Below, one piece after another: positions 23,864-32,801 of a stretch of DNA of 64,000 nucleotides. The DNA lies in contig NZ_JBCNLP010000006.1 of assembly GCF_039595395.1 (NCBI RefSeq), positions 625,001-689,000 of the forward strand, given 5' to 3'. Source of the stretch: Novosphingobium sp. (lineage in GTDB: Bacteria > Pseudomonadota > Alphaproteobacteria > Sphingomonadales > Sphingomonadaceae). A program made the translations under genes and the position numbers. Positions within the stretch are counted from its first letter, which is position 1, and every line of letters begins with the position of its first letter. Under the pieces are notes generated by a model. The model was not told where the DNA came from. It did not search any database and saw nothing but the letters and a program-made list of their open reading frames with translations.

Positions 23864-25141
23864 ATGCCGCAGATGCAGACCTCCCCGAGCGGATACGCGC
23901 AGCACAGGAGCCTCACGCGGCGCCCGATGCTGGCCTATGCCCTGATTTCCGGAGGCCCTGCCGCGATCACGCCCTTCGCGGCGGTCTGGCTGCATGGCCA
24001 GGGCATTGCGCTGCCCATGCTGGGCATCTGTCTTGCCGCGCCTTTGATGGTCCGCCCTTTGATTGCTGGTCCCCTGGCCGGCTGGGTGGCGCGCTTTGGT
24101 TCGCCATGGGGGCCGATGGCGATTCTCTGTGGTTTGGCCGCGCTGGCTGCCATACTGGGCCTTCGGAGCATGCCGTTGCCTGCTTCCCTCGCGATCTGGA
24201 CCTTGGCCAGTCTGGCCGCCGGGGCCTGCATCCCGATTTTGGATGCAACGATCCTGTCCTCTGCGAGCGGCACCTCCCATGCTTCCCTGTTGCCACGGGC
24301 CAAGAGTGCCGGGGCTCTGGCCTTTCTCTCCGCCAGCCTGACCATTGGTGTCTGCTCCGCCCGCATCGGGCTGATGGCGATCATGCTATGGGCGGCGGCA
24401 AGCGGCGTCATGGCCGCCCTGTATTGCGCGTATTCCGCGCTGCGGCGCGGCGAGGCCGTGCAGGCACAACCCGATCATCCCTCGGCGGTGCAAACCCCGG
24501 TCACGCCCGCAGGACGGGGATCGCTGGCACTTGCTCTTTGCGCGGCCGCCTTGATCGAGGCATCGCATGGACTGCATGCCGTCGCGATGATCGGATGGAA
24601 GGCGCGGGGTTTGGGGCCAGAGATCAACAGCGCGCTTTGGGCGACCGGTACGCTGTGCGATGTGATCTTTCTTGGGTTGGCCGGGCCTCTGTGCCATCGG
24701 CTCGGATCGTCCCGCCTGTTGATGGTGGGGGCGGGGGCGGCCATGGCGCGCTGGGCAGGCTTTGCCATGGCGCCGGCGCTGCCATGGCTCTTTGTGCTGC
24801 AAGGGCTGCATGCGCTTAGTTTTACCGCAACCTGCCTGGCCTCGGTGCAGATCGCGCAGGCCTTGGCGCATCGGCGCAGCAAGCTTGGCTACCAGATCCT
24901 GACCTGGGCGACCTCGACGGGGCTGGCCGGGGGCGTGGCGGTGATCACCTCCGGGCCGCTCTACGCGAAATTTGGCGTGCAGGGTTATTGGCTGATGAGC
25001 GCGCTGGCTGGGCTGGGGCTGGCAAGCGCCTTGATCTTTGACAGGGACTTTTCGAGTGCCACCCGGCAACGCCGCCTGCCGGGCCTGCACAATGCCGAGC
25101 GCGGAGGTGAGAGGCGCGAGCTTTCGCCGATCTCGATCTGA
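23864..25141 (+). CDS. MFS transporter (MFS_1-like)
   Basis: 425 residues with about 12 hydrophobic segments in two halves separated by a short charged loop (RRGEAVQAQPDHPS). The opening segment (RPMLAYALISGGPAAITPFAAVWLHGQGIALPMLGI) and layout resemble the MFS_1-like group, which contains the phenylpropionate and nucleoside carriers. It is divergent from the TonB receptor and may move the receptor's ligand, or a product of it, across the inner membrane. No ribosome site is clear before the ATG at 23864; the ATG at 23873 is an alternative. Confidence 0.75.
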   Translation: MPQMQTSPSGYAQHRSLTRRPMLAYALISGGPAAITPFAAVWLHGQGIALPMLGICLAAPLMVRPLIAGPLAGWVARFGSPWGPMAILCGLAALAAILGLRSMPLPASLAIWTLASLAAGACIPILDATILSSASGTSHASLLPRAKSAGALAFLSASLTIGVCSARIGLMAIMLWAAASGVMAALYCAYSALRRGEAVQAQPDHPSAVQTPVTPAGRGSLALALCAAALIEASHGLHAVAMIGWKARGLGPEINSALWATGTLCDVIFLGLAGPLCHRLGSSRLLMVGAGAAMARWAGFAMAPALPWLFVLQGLHALSFTATCLASVQIAQALAHRRSKLGYQILTWATSTGLAGGVAVITSGPLYAKFGVQGYWLMSALAGLGLASALIFDRDFSSATRQRRLPGLHNAERGGERRELSPISI

Positions 25142-25421
25142 AAACTGATTGTTGACCCTCTATCAGCCCCGAATTTCGGATTCACGGATCAGAGCAAGAA
25201 GATCACGGTTGCAGCCAGAGCGCGGGCGGAGAAGACCGTGGGACGGCGATCGTATCGACCTCGAGCGAAAAGATTTGCATTTGCTCGTTTGCTGCGCCTT
25301 CGCCACTTTCGATCAAAGGGAAGTCGCATCGGGCTACCAGCGCCTGACCGATCGTGCCGCGGGGCCCTGCCTCTTCGTTCGGTGGTTGGCTGAGAAGGCC
25401 GCGCTATGCTGGCGGAAATGA

Positions 25422-26679
25422 TCACGGGGACGACGGCCAGGCCGTTCCGTTTCGAGAAATGTCTGCCCTTCGGGAGAGCATCATGCTCAGCAACCCGATG
25501 CCGGTGGCCGCAACGACGGTGATGGCCGCGCCGCGCGCGGGGTCGGAGGTCAGCGTCCCCCCCCATGGCGCAGAGCGCACCGATGGCCATCTGCACCGCG
25601 CCATAGATGCCGGATCCCGAAGCGGCGGCGACCGGATTGACATTGATGGCCAGCGTCAGGGCAGGCGGCCCGGACAGGCCCGCGCCAAAGAGAAACAGCG
25701 CCAGGGCCATGACCAGTGCCGCCACGGTCAGATGGCCGCTCAGGACCAGCAAGAGGAAGCTGGAGGCGCTGGTGGCAACACAGATCCCGCCCGCTATCAG
25801 CAGGGTCACGGTGGGGAGGCGATGCGCCAAACGGCTGGCCACGATGCTGCCGATCCAGATCCCCGCGCTGCCGATGGCCAGCACCGGTCCGATCCGGTCC
25901 GCCGTAAAGCCGAATTGCCTCACCAGAATAAAGGGCGCGGCCGCGATCAGCGCATACATCGATGTGGTGAAGCAGCCGCCCGCCAGCGAATAGGCCAGAA
26001 AGCGCGGGGTCACCAGCAGCCGGAGATAATTGCGCAGCACCGTTTTGCCATCGACATCGCCCTGATCGCCATCGGGGATCAGCCACCATGTTCCGCCCAG
26101 ATTCATGGTACCCAGCAGCGCCAGCAGGGCAAAGATCATCCGCCAGCCGAACAGGGCCGCAATGGTCCCGCCGACCAGGGGGGACAGGGCCGGGCCAAGC
26201 GTGATGACCAGATTCATCATGGCCTGACGGCGCGTTGCTTCCTGCGGCTGGCAGCCGCGCCGGGCGATGGCTCTGGCCAGCACGATCCCCACGCCGCCGC
26301 CCATCGACTGCACCAGCCTGATCAGAATAAGCGCGCCGACCGTTCGCGCCATGCCTGCGGCGATGCTGGCCAGAATATAGACGCACAGCCCGGCGATCAG
26401 CACCCGGCGCTGCCCCAGCCAGTCGGCCAGCGGTCCATAGATCAACTGCCCGGCGGCCAGGCCGGTGATGTAGACACTGACGGTCAGTTGCATGTCGCGC
26501 GCGCTGGCGCCCAGCGTATGCGCGGCAAAGGGCAGGGCGGGAATGAAGATATGGGCCGTCATGATGGCGCCCAGCGCAATCGTGCCCAGCAGCCAGAGTG
26601 GGGCGGGCTTGACCCTTGGCTGGCGTCCAAAGCCGAAAGCGCAGTGTGTTACGGCAGGGGGCGGGGAAGGGATGGTCAA
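25422..26679 (-). CDS. Bcr/CflA-type MFS drug/metabolite exporter, frameshifted near its C-terminus
   Basis: The first ~370 codons encode eleven membrane segments with the MFS loop GPLADWLGQRRVLIAGL and an opening typical of Bcr/CflA proteins (LGTIALGAIMTAHIFIPALP). The most likely start is TTG at 26679 with GGAG in front. At 25557-25564 a run of eight C (G on the coding strand) breaks the frame. Read as eight, the protein runs into an arginine-rich nonsense tail ending at 25189. Removing one base gives GTLTSDPARGAAITVVAATGIGLLSMML, a proper last membrane segment ending at 25422. Either a pseudogene, a sequencing error, or a slippage-controlled gene. The role is inferred from family only. Confidence 0.75.
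25557..25564. repeat. C8/G8 homopolymer at the frameshift of the MFS gene
   Basis: Eight identical bases exactly where the reading frame changes. Seven would restore a normal C-terminus. Confidence 0.85.
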
Positions 26680-26809
26680 GAGGTCTCCCCTTCCGCATGC
26701 AGGCGGCCAGCCATGCCGGGCGAACGAGCGCCCCGCCGGCAAGGCTGATGCTGGATGATCGACAAGCGAGCCGGGCGCGGTGAGGGCAGCGCCCGGCTCC
26801 TATCTGTCG

Positions 26810-27853
26810 TCAGGCGGGAATGCGCTGGTCTTGCTCACGCTCCTGCATGGAGCCGAGCAGGCGGCGCGTCTGGTTCACCGCGCCATCGCTGGCGATGCCC
26901 ACAAAGCCACGGTCGGGCGCATCGTTGATCCGCTCCTGCTGGGCCTGCAGCGTGACCTCATCCTCGGTGATCGTGTCGAAGAACTGGTCGAACAGCACTT
27001 CGGGCACACCGCTGTCGCGCGGGGCTGTGGTGCAGATCGTCCAGAGGTAATGGGTGGTGGTGTCGGTCTCGGGCGTGATGAAGTGGTTGTTGGCCAGCAT
27101 GAAGCCATGGTCGCGCTTGCCTTCATAGGCGCCGGTACCCGCATCGCAGCCGCCCGCATTCACCCGGCAGGTCATGCCGCGCCCCGGTTCGAAGCGCACC
27201 TCCTGCCAGCGGTCGACGCGGCCCTTGAAGCCACCGGCATCGACATAGGATTTGGGCGGCACCGAGTTGGGCATCTTGCGCAGCAGCGTCACCTTGCGGC
27301 CATCGAACTCCACCTGCGTGTCGGCGCCGTAATGCTGTTCCGGATTGCCGCCGATGGTGCGGGCGTGGATGTAGGGGACGTGGGTCAGGTCCATGATGTT
27401 GTCGATCAGCAACTGCCAGTCGGCCTTCACATGGAAGTTGAAGGGCTTCCACGTCCAGCGCTGATCATTGTGCTCGGGGTTGTCGATGATGGTCGAGGGA
27501 TCGGCCAGCGCGGGCTCGCCCATCCAGATCCAGATGACATGGTCCTTTTCCACCACCGGATAGTGGCGCACATTGGCGGCGGCGGGGATGCGCTGCTGGT
27601 TGGGAATGCGCGTGCAGGTGCCCTTGCCGTTGAATTCCACGCCATGGTAGCAGCAGCGGATGATGTCGCCTTCGACATGCCCGGCGCTGAGCGGCATGGC
27701 GCGGTGGCTGCAGCGATCTTCCAGCGCGGCGATCTCGCCCTGCTCGGTGCGGAACAGCACCACCGCCTCGTTCAGGAACTTGCGGCCCAGCGCCTTGCCG
27801 GGGGCGATTTCGGCGGCAAAGGCCGCGACATACCATGTGTTACGAATGAACAT
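26810..27853 (-). CDS. Rieske [2Fe-2S] oxygenase, vanillate-demethylase / TsaM-like
   Basis: 347 residues from the ATG at 27853 (GGGAG, six-base spacer). Rieske cluster ligands C48, H50, C67 and H70 are in place, and the mononuclear iron region reads DNIMDLTHVPYIH, giving the D..H....H set. N-terminus (MFIRNTWYVAAFAAEI) and length match single-component-type terminal oxygenases such as VanA, DdmC and TsaM. These demethylate or hydroxylate substituted aromatics and need a separate reductase. No reductase is adjacent; the one at 32802-33734 may serve it. It is the last gene of a probable TonB receptor-SDR-oxygenase operon. The substrate is unknown. Confidence 0.88.
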   Translation of the reverse strand: MFIRNTWYVAAFAAEIAPGKALGRKFLNEAVVLFRTEQGEIAALEDRCSHRAMPLSAGHVEGDIIRCCYHGVEFNGKGTCTRIPNQQRIPAAANVRHYPVVEKDHVIWIWMGEPALADPSTIIDNPEHNDQRWTWKPFNFHVKADWQLLIDNIMDLTHVPYIHARTIGGNPEQHYGADTQVEFDGRKVTLLRKMPNSVPPKSYVDAGGFKGRVDRWQEVRFEPGRGMTCRVNAGGCDAGTGAYEGKRDHGFMLANNHFITPETDTTTHYLWTICTTAPRDSGVPEVLFDQFFDTITEDEVTLQAQQERINDAPDRGFVGIASDGAVNQTRRLLGSMQEREQDQRIPA

Positions 27854-28011
27854 GCCGATCTCCCGAATGGCTTGGTCGTTGGGGCTATCGCCCCATTCTT
27901 GTTGTGGATGAGAGTATGGTGGAGCCCGCGGCCCGACCAATCGCAATCTCATAAAGCCATAACAAAAACGGGACGTGGGCTATGCGTTGCGTGAATGGCG
28001 AAGGGGTGTGC

Positions 28012-28791
28012 TCAGCGCAGATAGAGCCCGCCGTTCATATCCAGCGTGGCACCCACGAAAAAGCCGCCGCGATCCGAGGCGAGCAGGGCGGTGGCCGCCG
28101 CGATCTCGCCCACATGCATGAAGCGGCCGATCGGCACCTCGCTTTCGACGCGGGCGATCTGCTCGGGGCTGAGGCGGGCCTTGGCGGTGTCGATGGGGCC
28201 GGGGGAGATGGCGTTCACCGTCACCCCGCTGCCCGCCAGATAGCGCGCGAAATATTTGGTCAGCATGATCGCCCCGGCCTTGGAGGCGGCATAATGCGGC
28301 GAGGCCACCGTGCCGCCGTTCTGCCCGGCCAGCGAAGTGATGTTGACGATGCGGCCATAGCCGTTCTCGCGCATATGCTCGGAAAAGATCTGGCAGCTCA
28401 GGAACACGCTGCGCATGTTGATCTGGACGATCTCGTCGAATTCCTCGGGGGAGATGTCCTGCGTGGGGGTCCGCTTGGCATGGCCGGCGTTGTTGACGAC
28501 GATATCCACCCGGCCCCAGGCACCCGCGATGCTGTCGCGCGCGGCAAGGAAATCGTCCTTGCTGCGCACATCGAGCGGGATCGCCATGGCGGTCTTGCCG
28601 CTCGGGTCGAGCGACTCAGCAACGGCCTGCGCCACCGCCAGATCGACGTCGCTGACCGCCACCTTGCCGCCTCCGGCATGGATTTCGCGGGCGACAGCCT
28701 CGCCCACGCCCCGGCCGCCGCCGGTGACCAGGGCGCTGCGCCCCTCGAAGGAGAAGCTGCCGTTGGCGGGAAGGGAGAAGGTGTCACTCAT
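28012..28791 (-). CDS. Short-chain dehydrogenase/reductase
   Basis: 259 residues. Classical SDR: nucleotide-binding GGGRGVG after LVTG, NNAGHAKR, catalytic serine in NITSLAG, and Y167-x3-K171 (YAASK). It oxidises an alcohol or reduces a ketone with NAD(P); residue D49 (VSDVDL) at the end of the second strand favours NAD. The start is odd: the ATG at 28791 is preceded not by a ribosome site but by eleven C residues. It lies between the TonB receptor and the Rieske oxygenase on the same strand and probably acts on a product of the pathway. Confidence 0.88.
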   Translation of the reverse strand: MSDTFSLPANGSFSFEGRSALVTGGGRGVGEAVAREIHAGGGKVAVSDVDLAVAQAVAESLDPSGKTAMAIPLDVRSKDDFLAARDSIAGAWGRVDIVVNNAGHAKRTPTQDISPEEFDEIVQINMRSVFLSCQIFSEHMRENGYGRIVNITSLAGQNGGTVASPHYAASKAGAIMLTKYFARYLAGSGVTVNAISPGPIDTAKARLSPEQIARVESEVPIGRFMHVGEIAAATALLASDRGGFFVGATLDMNGGLYLR

Positions 28792-28792
28792 C

Positions 28793-28803
28793 GGGGGGGG
28801 GGG
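28793..28803. repeat. C11 homopolymer directly upstream of the SDR start codon
   Basis: Eleven G on the + strand (C on the coding strand) end two bases before the SDR ATG, where a ribosome site is expected. A short frame starting at an upstream ATG passes through the tract and stops in the TGA overlapping the SDR start. The tract could be prone to slippage or to sequencing error. Confidence 0.7.
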
Positions 28804-28818
28804 CTCTCATCGCAAAGA

Positions 28819-28849
28819 CCACCGGGCGGGGAACGGCCCCGCCCGGTGG
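28819..28849 (-). terminator. Intercistronic hairpin between TonB receptor and SDR genes
   Basis: CCACCGGGCGGGG pairs perfectly (13 bp) with CCCCGCCCGGTGG across a 5-base loop, followed on the minus strand by TCTTT. Likely an attenuator that lowers expression of the SDR and Rieske genes relative to the receptor. Confidence 0.65.
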
Positions 28850-28858
28850 CAGGGTGGG

Positions 28859-31102
28859 TCAGGGGCGCAGCGAGACCGTCAGGCCATAGGTGCGCGGCTG
28901 GTTGGTGAAGATCTTCCAGTAGGTGGAACCGCGACCGGGCACCGCCAGGAAGGAGGTGATGTCGTCGGCATTCACGATCTGGAAGTTGTTGGTCAGGTTC
29001 TTGACCCAGGCGCCGATCTGCCAGCGGCCATTGGCCGATTCGTAAGTCAGCCGGGCATTCAGCGTTTTGCCCTCGGTCTTGTCATAGAGGTTGGAATAGA
29101 GCCGCAGCGTGTTGGCGTCATCGGTCGAGATTTTCGACGAATAGCTGAAATCGGCCTGCGGGGTCAGCGTGGCGCCACCCTTGAGCGCATAGGCATAGCT
29201 GGCGCCCAGGCTGAAGGCATCGTGCGGCGCGAATTTGGCGGGATTGCCCGAATAGTCGACATTGACCAGCGGATCGCGCAGCGAGGTGTAATGGCCCGAC
29301 AGATGGGTGTAATTGGCGTTGATGCGGAAGGCGGGCGTGATGCGCAGCACGCTTTCCACCTCGGCGCCGCGCATCTGCAGTGTGCCATTATAGGTATGGG
29401 CGATGCCCCCCGCGCCGGAGAAGTTCTGCAGATTGTCGGTCTTCTGGTCGAAGAGCGAGACATTGAAATCCAGCCGGTTGTCGAGCAGGCGGGTCTTGGC
29501 GCCGACCTCGATGTTGCGGGCCTTTTCGGGTTCGAGCGGGATGGTGGGGTTGCGATAGGCGTTGTCGACAAAACCGCCCGATTTGAAGCCGCGCGCGAAG
29601 GTGGCATAGAGGTTGACCTTGCGCACCGGCTCATACTTCACGGTGAAACGCGGGGTGAAGGCATTCCACGTCTTGCCGCCCGAGGCGAAAACCTCGCCCG
29701 GGAAACCGAAGGCTGCAATCGCGCCGGGATCGGTGTTGCTGTAGGCGTGGTAGTCGATCTGCTTGCGGTCGCTGGTGTAACGCCCGCCCGCCACCACGGC
29801 GAGCTTGTCGGTGAGTTTGAAGGTCGCCTCGCCAAAGACGGCGATGGAGCGCACATTGCCGCTTTGCACGCGCACGATGTTGGTGATGCCAGGATTGGGC
29901 CGGATCGCGGCGCCCGTCGAGGAGGTGGACAGCGGGCTGTAGTTGAAGGTGTTGGTGGTGGAAACGTCGGCGGTCAGGAAATAGGCCCCCACCACATAGG
30001 ACAGGCGGTTGGGCGCCGAGGCGAAGCGCACCTCCTGCGTGAAGCTGCGGTTGCGCACATCCTGCCTGCGGTCGAACACCGGGGTGGCGGTGCCGACCGG
30101 CACATCGTCGTTGATCGCATGGCTGTCGTTCATGCGATAGCCGCTGATCGCGGTCAGCGTGCCGCCCAGCAGATCGAGATCGCCGCGCGCATAGAAGCCG
30201 CGCAGCCGCTGGCTGTAGGGCGATGGCGCGAAGTCGTTGTTGGTCCATTGCGCATTGGTGAACTTGCCGAAGCTGGCGGGAATCGCCTGATTGCCGCCCA
30301 CGCCAAGCTGGATCGCGCCGCCATTGCCGGTGGTGTAGGAATAGTCGCCCGCGAGCACGATCTTGAGCGTGTCGGTCGGCTTGAAGAGCAGCTTGCCGCG
30401 CATGGCATAGCCCTCGGTCTGGCCGTAATGGCCGCTCTGGTTGGGGGTGTTGATCAGGCCATCGCCGCGCTCGGTGCTGAAGGCGAAGCGCGCCGCCACC
30501 TTGTCATCGACGATGGGGGCGTTGAACATGCCCTCGGTGCGCAGATAGCCGCCATTGCCGCCGGTGACCTGGCCGAAATAGTCTTCCTTCATCTCGGGAT
30601 TGTTGGTGACGACCGAGATCGCCCCGCCCACCACATTGCGCCCGAACAGCGTGCCCTGCGGCCCGCGCAGCACCTCGACGCGCTGGATATCGTAGAAGTT
30701 GGCGTTCAGGTCGTTGTTGAAGACGTAATAGATGTCATCCATGAAATAGGCGACCGGCGTGTCGAGCGTCGCCGTGCGGAAGGTGGAGACATTGCCGCGG
30801 ATCGCCACGATGGAGAGCGATTTGTCGGCGGTGTTGATGGTGATGCCGGGGATCTGCTGGACCAGCGATGCCGGGCTGAACACCTGCTGGGTGCGCAATT
30901 GCTCGCCCCCGAAGGCGGCCATGGAGAAGGGCACTTCGCGCACGGTCGATTCGCGGCGCTGTGCCGTCACGATTATATCTTCCGAAGGCGCGACCTCGGT
31001 TTGAGCGGCTGGCGCCGCTGCCTGTTGGGCCAAAGCCATGCCGGGGGTAAAACTCGCCGAGAGCATAAAAATGGCGGAAAAATGCCTGAATTTGCGACGC
31101 AT
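28859..31102 (-). CDS. TonB-dependent outer-membrane receptor (catabolic island, first)
   Basis: 747 residues from the ATG at 31102. Signal peptide (MRRKFRHFSAIFMLSASFTPGMALA), TonB-box-like SEDIIVTAQRRES, plug with VQQIPGITINTAD, and RVEVLRGPQGTLFGRNVVGGAISVVTNNP, then a barrel ending ...RTYGLTVSLRP. This is the FecA/BtuB-like subtype often found with aromatic and terpenoid degradation genes in sphingomonads. It lacks the usual C-terminal aromatic residue. The operator at 31194-31220 lies about 100 bases upstream, shared with the divergent Rieske operon. It probably imports the hydrophobic substrate of the island. Confidence 0.92.
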   Translation of the reverse strand: MRRKFRHFSAIFMLSASFTPGMALAQQAAAPAAQTEVAPSEDIIVTAQRRESTVREVPFSMAAFGGEQLRTQQVFSPASLVQQIPGITINTADKSLSIVAIRGNVSTFRTATLDTPVAYFMDDIYYVFNNDLNANFYDIQRVEVLRGPQGTLFGRNVVGGAISVVTNNPEMKEDYFGQVTGGNGGYLRTEGMFNAPIVDDKVAARFAFSTERGDGLINTPNQSGHYGQTEGYAMRGKLLFKPTDTLKIVLAGDYSYTTGNGGAIQLGVGGNQAIPASFGKFTNAQWTNNDFAPSPYSQRLRGFYARGDLDLLGGTLTAISGYRMNDSHAINDDVPVGTATPVFDRRQDVRNRSFTQEVRFASAPNRLSYVVGAYFLTADVSTTNTFNYSPLSTSSTGAAIRPNPGITNIVRVQSGNVRSIAVFGEATFKLTDKLAVVAGGRYTSDRKQIDYHAYSNTDPGAIAAFGFPGEVFASGGKTWNAFTPRFTVKYEPVRKVNLYATFARGFKSGGFVDNAYRNPTIPLEPEKARNIEVGAKTRLLDNRLDFNVSLFDQKTDNLQNFSGAGGIAHTYNGTLQMRGAEVESVLRITPAFRINANYTHLSGHYTSLRDPLVNVDYSGNPAKFAPHDAFSLGASYAYALKGGATLTPQADFSYSSKISTDDANTLRLYSNLYDKTEGKTLNARLTYESANGRWQIGAWVKNLTNNFQIVNADDITSFLAVPGRGSTYWKIFTNQPRTYGLTVSLRP

Positions 31103-31193
31103 CCTGTGGTTTCTCCCCTGTTGTCGGGCGGGTTTGCCGCCGCTTCGAAAAGGACAGAAGCAGCAAAGCGTGAATGCCCGCAAGAGGATCGTC

Positions 31194-31220
31194 CCGATTT
31201 TTGAATGGTAAGACCTTATT
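31194..31220. promoter_or_regulatory. Putative GntR (FadR-type) operator A, divergent TonB receptor / Rieske operons
   Basis: AATGGT-AAG-ACCTTATT (31204-31220), preceded by CCGATTTTTG. The 16-mer CCGATTTTTGAATGGT (31194-31209) recurs exactly, on the other strand, at 49167-49182 before the second TonB receptor. It fits the FadR-type consensus TNGTNNNACNA at the core only. Confidence 0.6.
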
Positions 31221-31342
31221 CCGATTGGGGCGCGAAAGGCGCAGGCTCTAACAGGAAATGGACAAGGTCACGGCCGGGCAGGCCAGCGCTCCCGATGCCG
31301 GGCGCCCCGCCGGACCCGCCACCAGCAGAGGAAGAGCCTGAA

Positions 31343-32656
31343 ATGCAGTCCAACGACAGTATCGATCTGACCCGGGTGGGGCCTGGCACGGTCATGGGGG
31401 CGTTCATGCGCCAATACTGGATGCCGGCCTGCCTTTCCTCCGAGGTGAAGGCCGATGGGGATCCCGTCCGCCTGATGATCATGTGCGAGAAGCTGATCGC
31501 CTTCCGCGACAGCTCGGGCCGGGTGGGGATCATGGATCACCGCTGCCCGCACCGCTGCGCCTCGCTGTTCATCGGCCGCAACGAGCAGAACGGCATCCGC
31601 TGCGTCTATCACGGCTGGAAGTTCGATGTGGACGGCAAATGCGTCGATATGCCCTCGGTCCCCGCGCGGATGGACTTCAAGGAAAAGGTCCATGCCAAGG
31701 CCTACAAGACGCATGAGGCCAACGGGCTGATCTGGGTCTATATGGGCGAGAACCAGGCCAATCCGCCGCCGCTGCCCGAGATCGAGGCGACGATGCATCC
31801 CGAGGCCGAAATCTGGTGCCTGCAGCGCGACTGCAACTGGCTCCAGGCACTGGAAGGCGACATCGACACCAGCCATGTCGGCTTCCTGCATGTCGGCTCG
31901 ATCGAGGCCGACGATCTGGACGAAGACCACCCCATGCGCCCGACCGTTCTGGACCGTGCGCCTGAATATGAGGTCGCCCAGGCCGATTGGGGCGTGATGT
32001 ATGGCGCGCACCGCCCCAATGACGACGGGCAGAAGAGCTGGCGCGTCGCCCATTACATGTTCCCCTTCTGGACGCAGACCCCCAACAACCGCTTCGCGAC
32101 TCGCGCCATCGCCCGCGCCTGGGTGCCGATGGATGACGAGCATTCGATGCTGTTCGACATCACCTGCGGCGTGGATGCGGGCAATCCGGCCTACACCTCG
32201 ACGCTCAAGGACGGCACGCCGCTCTTCGATGTGATCCAGTATGCGCCGACCACCACCGACTGGTTCGGCCGCTGGCGCTCGGCCGACAGCCAGGCCAACG
32301 ACTGGGCCATCGACCGCGACAGCCAGCGCAACGGCACGCAGTTCACCGGCATCCCCAACATCACCATGCAGGATCAGGCCGTGACCGAGAGCATGGGGCC
32401 GATCACCGACCACAATTTCGAGAATCTGGCCCCCACCGATCAGATGATCGCCCGCGTGCGCCGCCGCGTGCTGCTGGCCGCCCGCGCTTTGGCCACCAAG
32501 GGCACGGCGGGGCCGGGCGTGGAAGATCCCTCGATCTTTTACCGTGCGCGTGCCGGATCTTTCCTGCACAATCCGGATGATACGCTGCAGCAGGCCTATG
32601 AGGTGGCGCTCACCAAGGCCGTCCGCTGGCCCGACAAGGTTGAGGCAGCGGAATAA
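31343..32656 (+). CDS. Rieske [2Fe-2S] oxygenase, phthalate 4,5-dioxygenase type
   Basis: 437 residues from the ATG at 31343 (GAGGAAGAG upstream). Rieske ligands C68, H70, C87 and H90; mononuclear iron motif DIDTSHVGFLH. The opening (VGPGTVMGAFMRQYWMPACLSSE) and length match phthalate dioxygenase-type terminal oxygenases, which hydroxylate or O/N-dealkylate aromatic carboxylates and also handle carnitine-like substrates in related branches. Electrons should come from the reductase encoded 146 bases downstream, whose domain order is that of the phthalate dioxygenase reductase class. It leads a five-gene operon (reductase, MFS, GMC, ALDH). The exact substrate cannot be read. Confidence 0.9.
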   Translation: MQSNDSIDLTRVGPGTVMGAFMRQYWMPACLSSEVKADGDPVRLMIMCEKLIAFRDSSGRVGIMDHRCPHRCASLFIGRNEQNGIRCVYHGWKFDVDGKCVDMPSVPARMDFKEKVHAKAYKTHEANGLIWVYMGENQANPPPLPEIEATMHPEAEIWCLQRDCNWLQALEGDIDTSHVGFLHVGSIEADDLDEDHPMRPTVLDRAPEYEVAQADWGVMYGAHRPNDDGQKSWRVAHYMFPFWTQTPNNRFATRAIARAWVPMDDEHSMLFDITCGVDAGNPAYTSTLKDGTPLFDVIQYAPTTTDWFGRWRSADSQANDWAIDRDSQRNGTQFTGIPNITMQDQAVTESMGPITDHNFENLAPTDQMIARVRRRVLLAARALATKGTAGPGVEDPSIFYRARAGSFLHNPDDTLQQAYEVALTKAVRWPDKVEAAE

Positions 32657-32801
32657 GGACAACCGGAGCCGTTGCGATCCATGCACCGGCTCCACAAACA
32701 ACAGGTGATCAGGTGACGAGAGGCAATCTGGCCCGCGATACCCCGCCGATCCATGGCGAGGTCTCCGGCCAAGACAGGCATCGCGCCAAAGGGAGAGTGT
32801 G

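Noticed and set aside
25142..25421. Coding potential in the tail of the frameshifted MFS frame down to 25189
   Set aside because: The Arg-rich tail matches out-of-frame reading of GC-rich DNA; the corrected frame gives a normal last membrane segment ending at 25422.
27853..28011. Possible seventh GntR operator before the first Rieske oxygenase
   Set aside because: Only a half site (CCCGACCA) is present, with no GGT partner at the right distance.
32666..32698. GGAGCCG...CGGCTCC hairpin between the Rieske oxygenase and the reductase
   Set aside because: Seven-bp stem with a long loop and no T-run; too weak to call a terminator.
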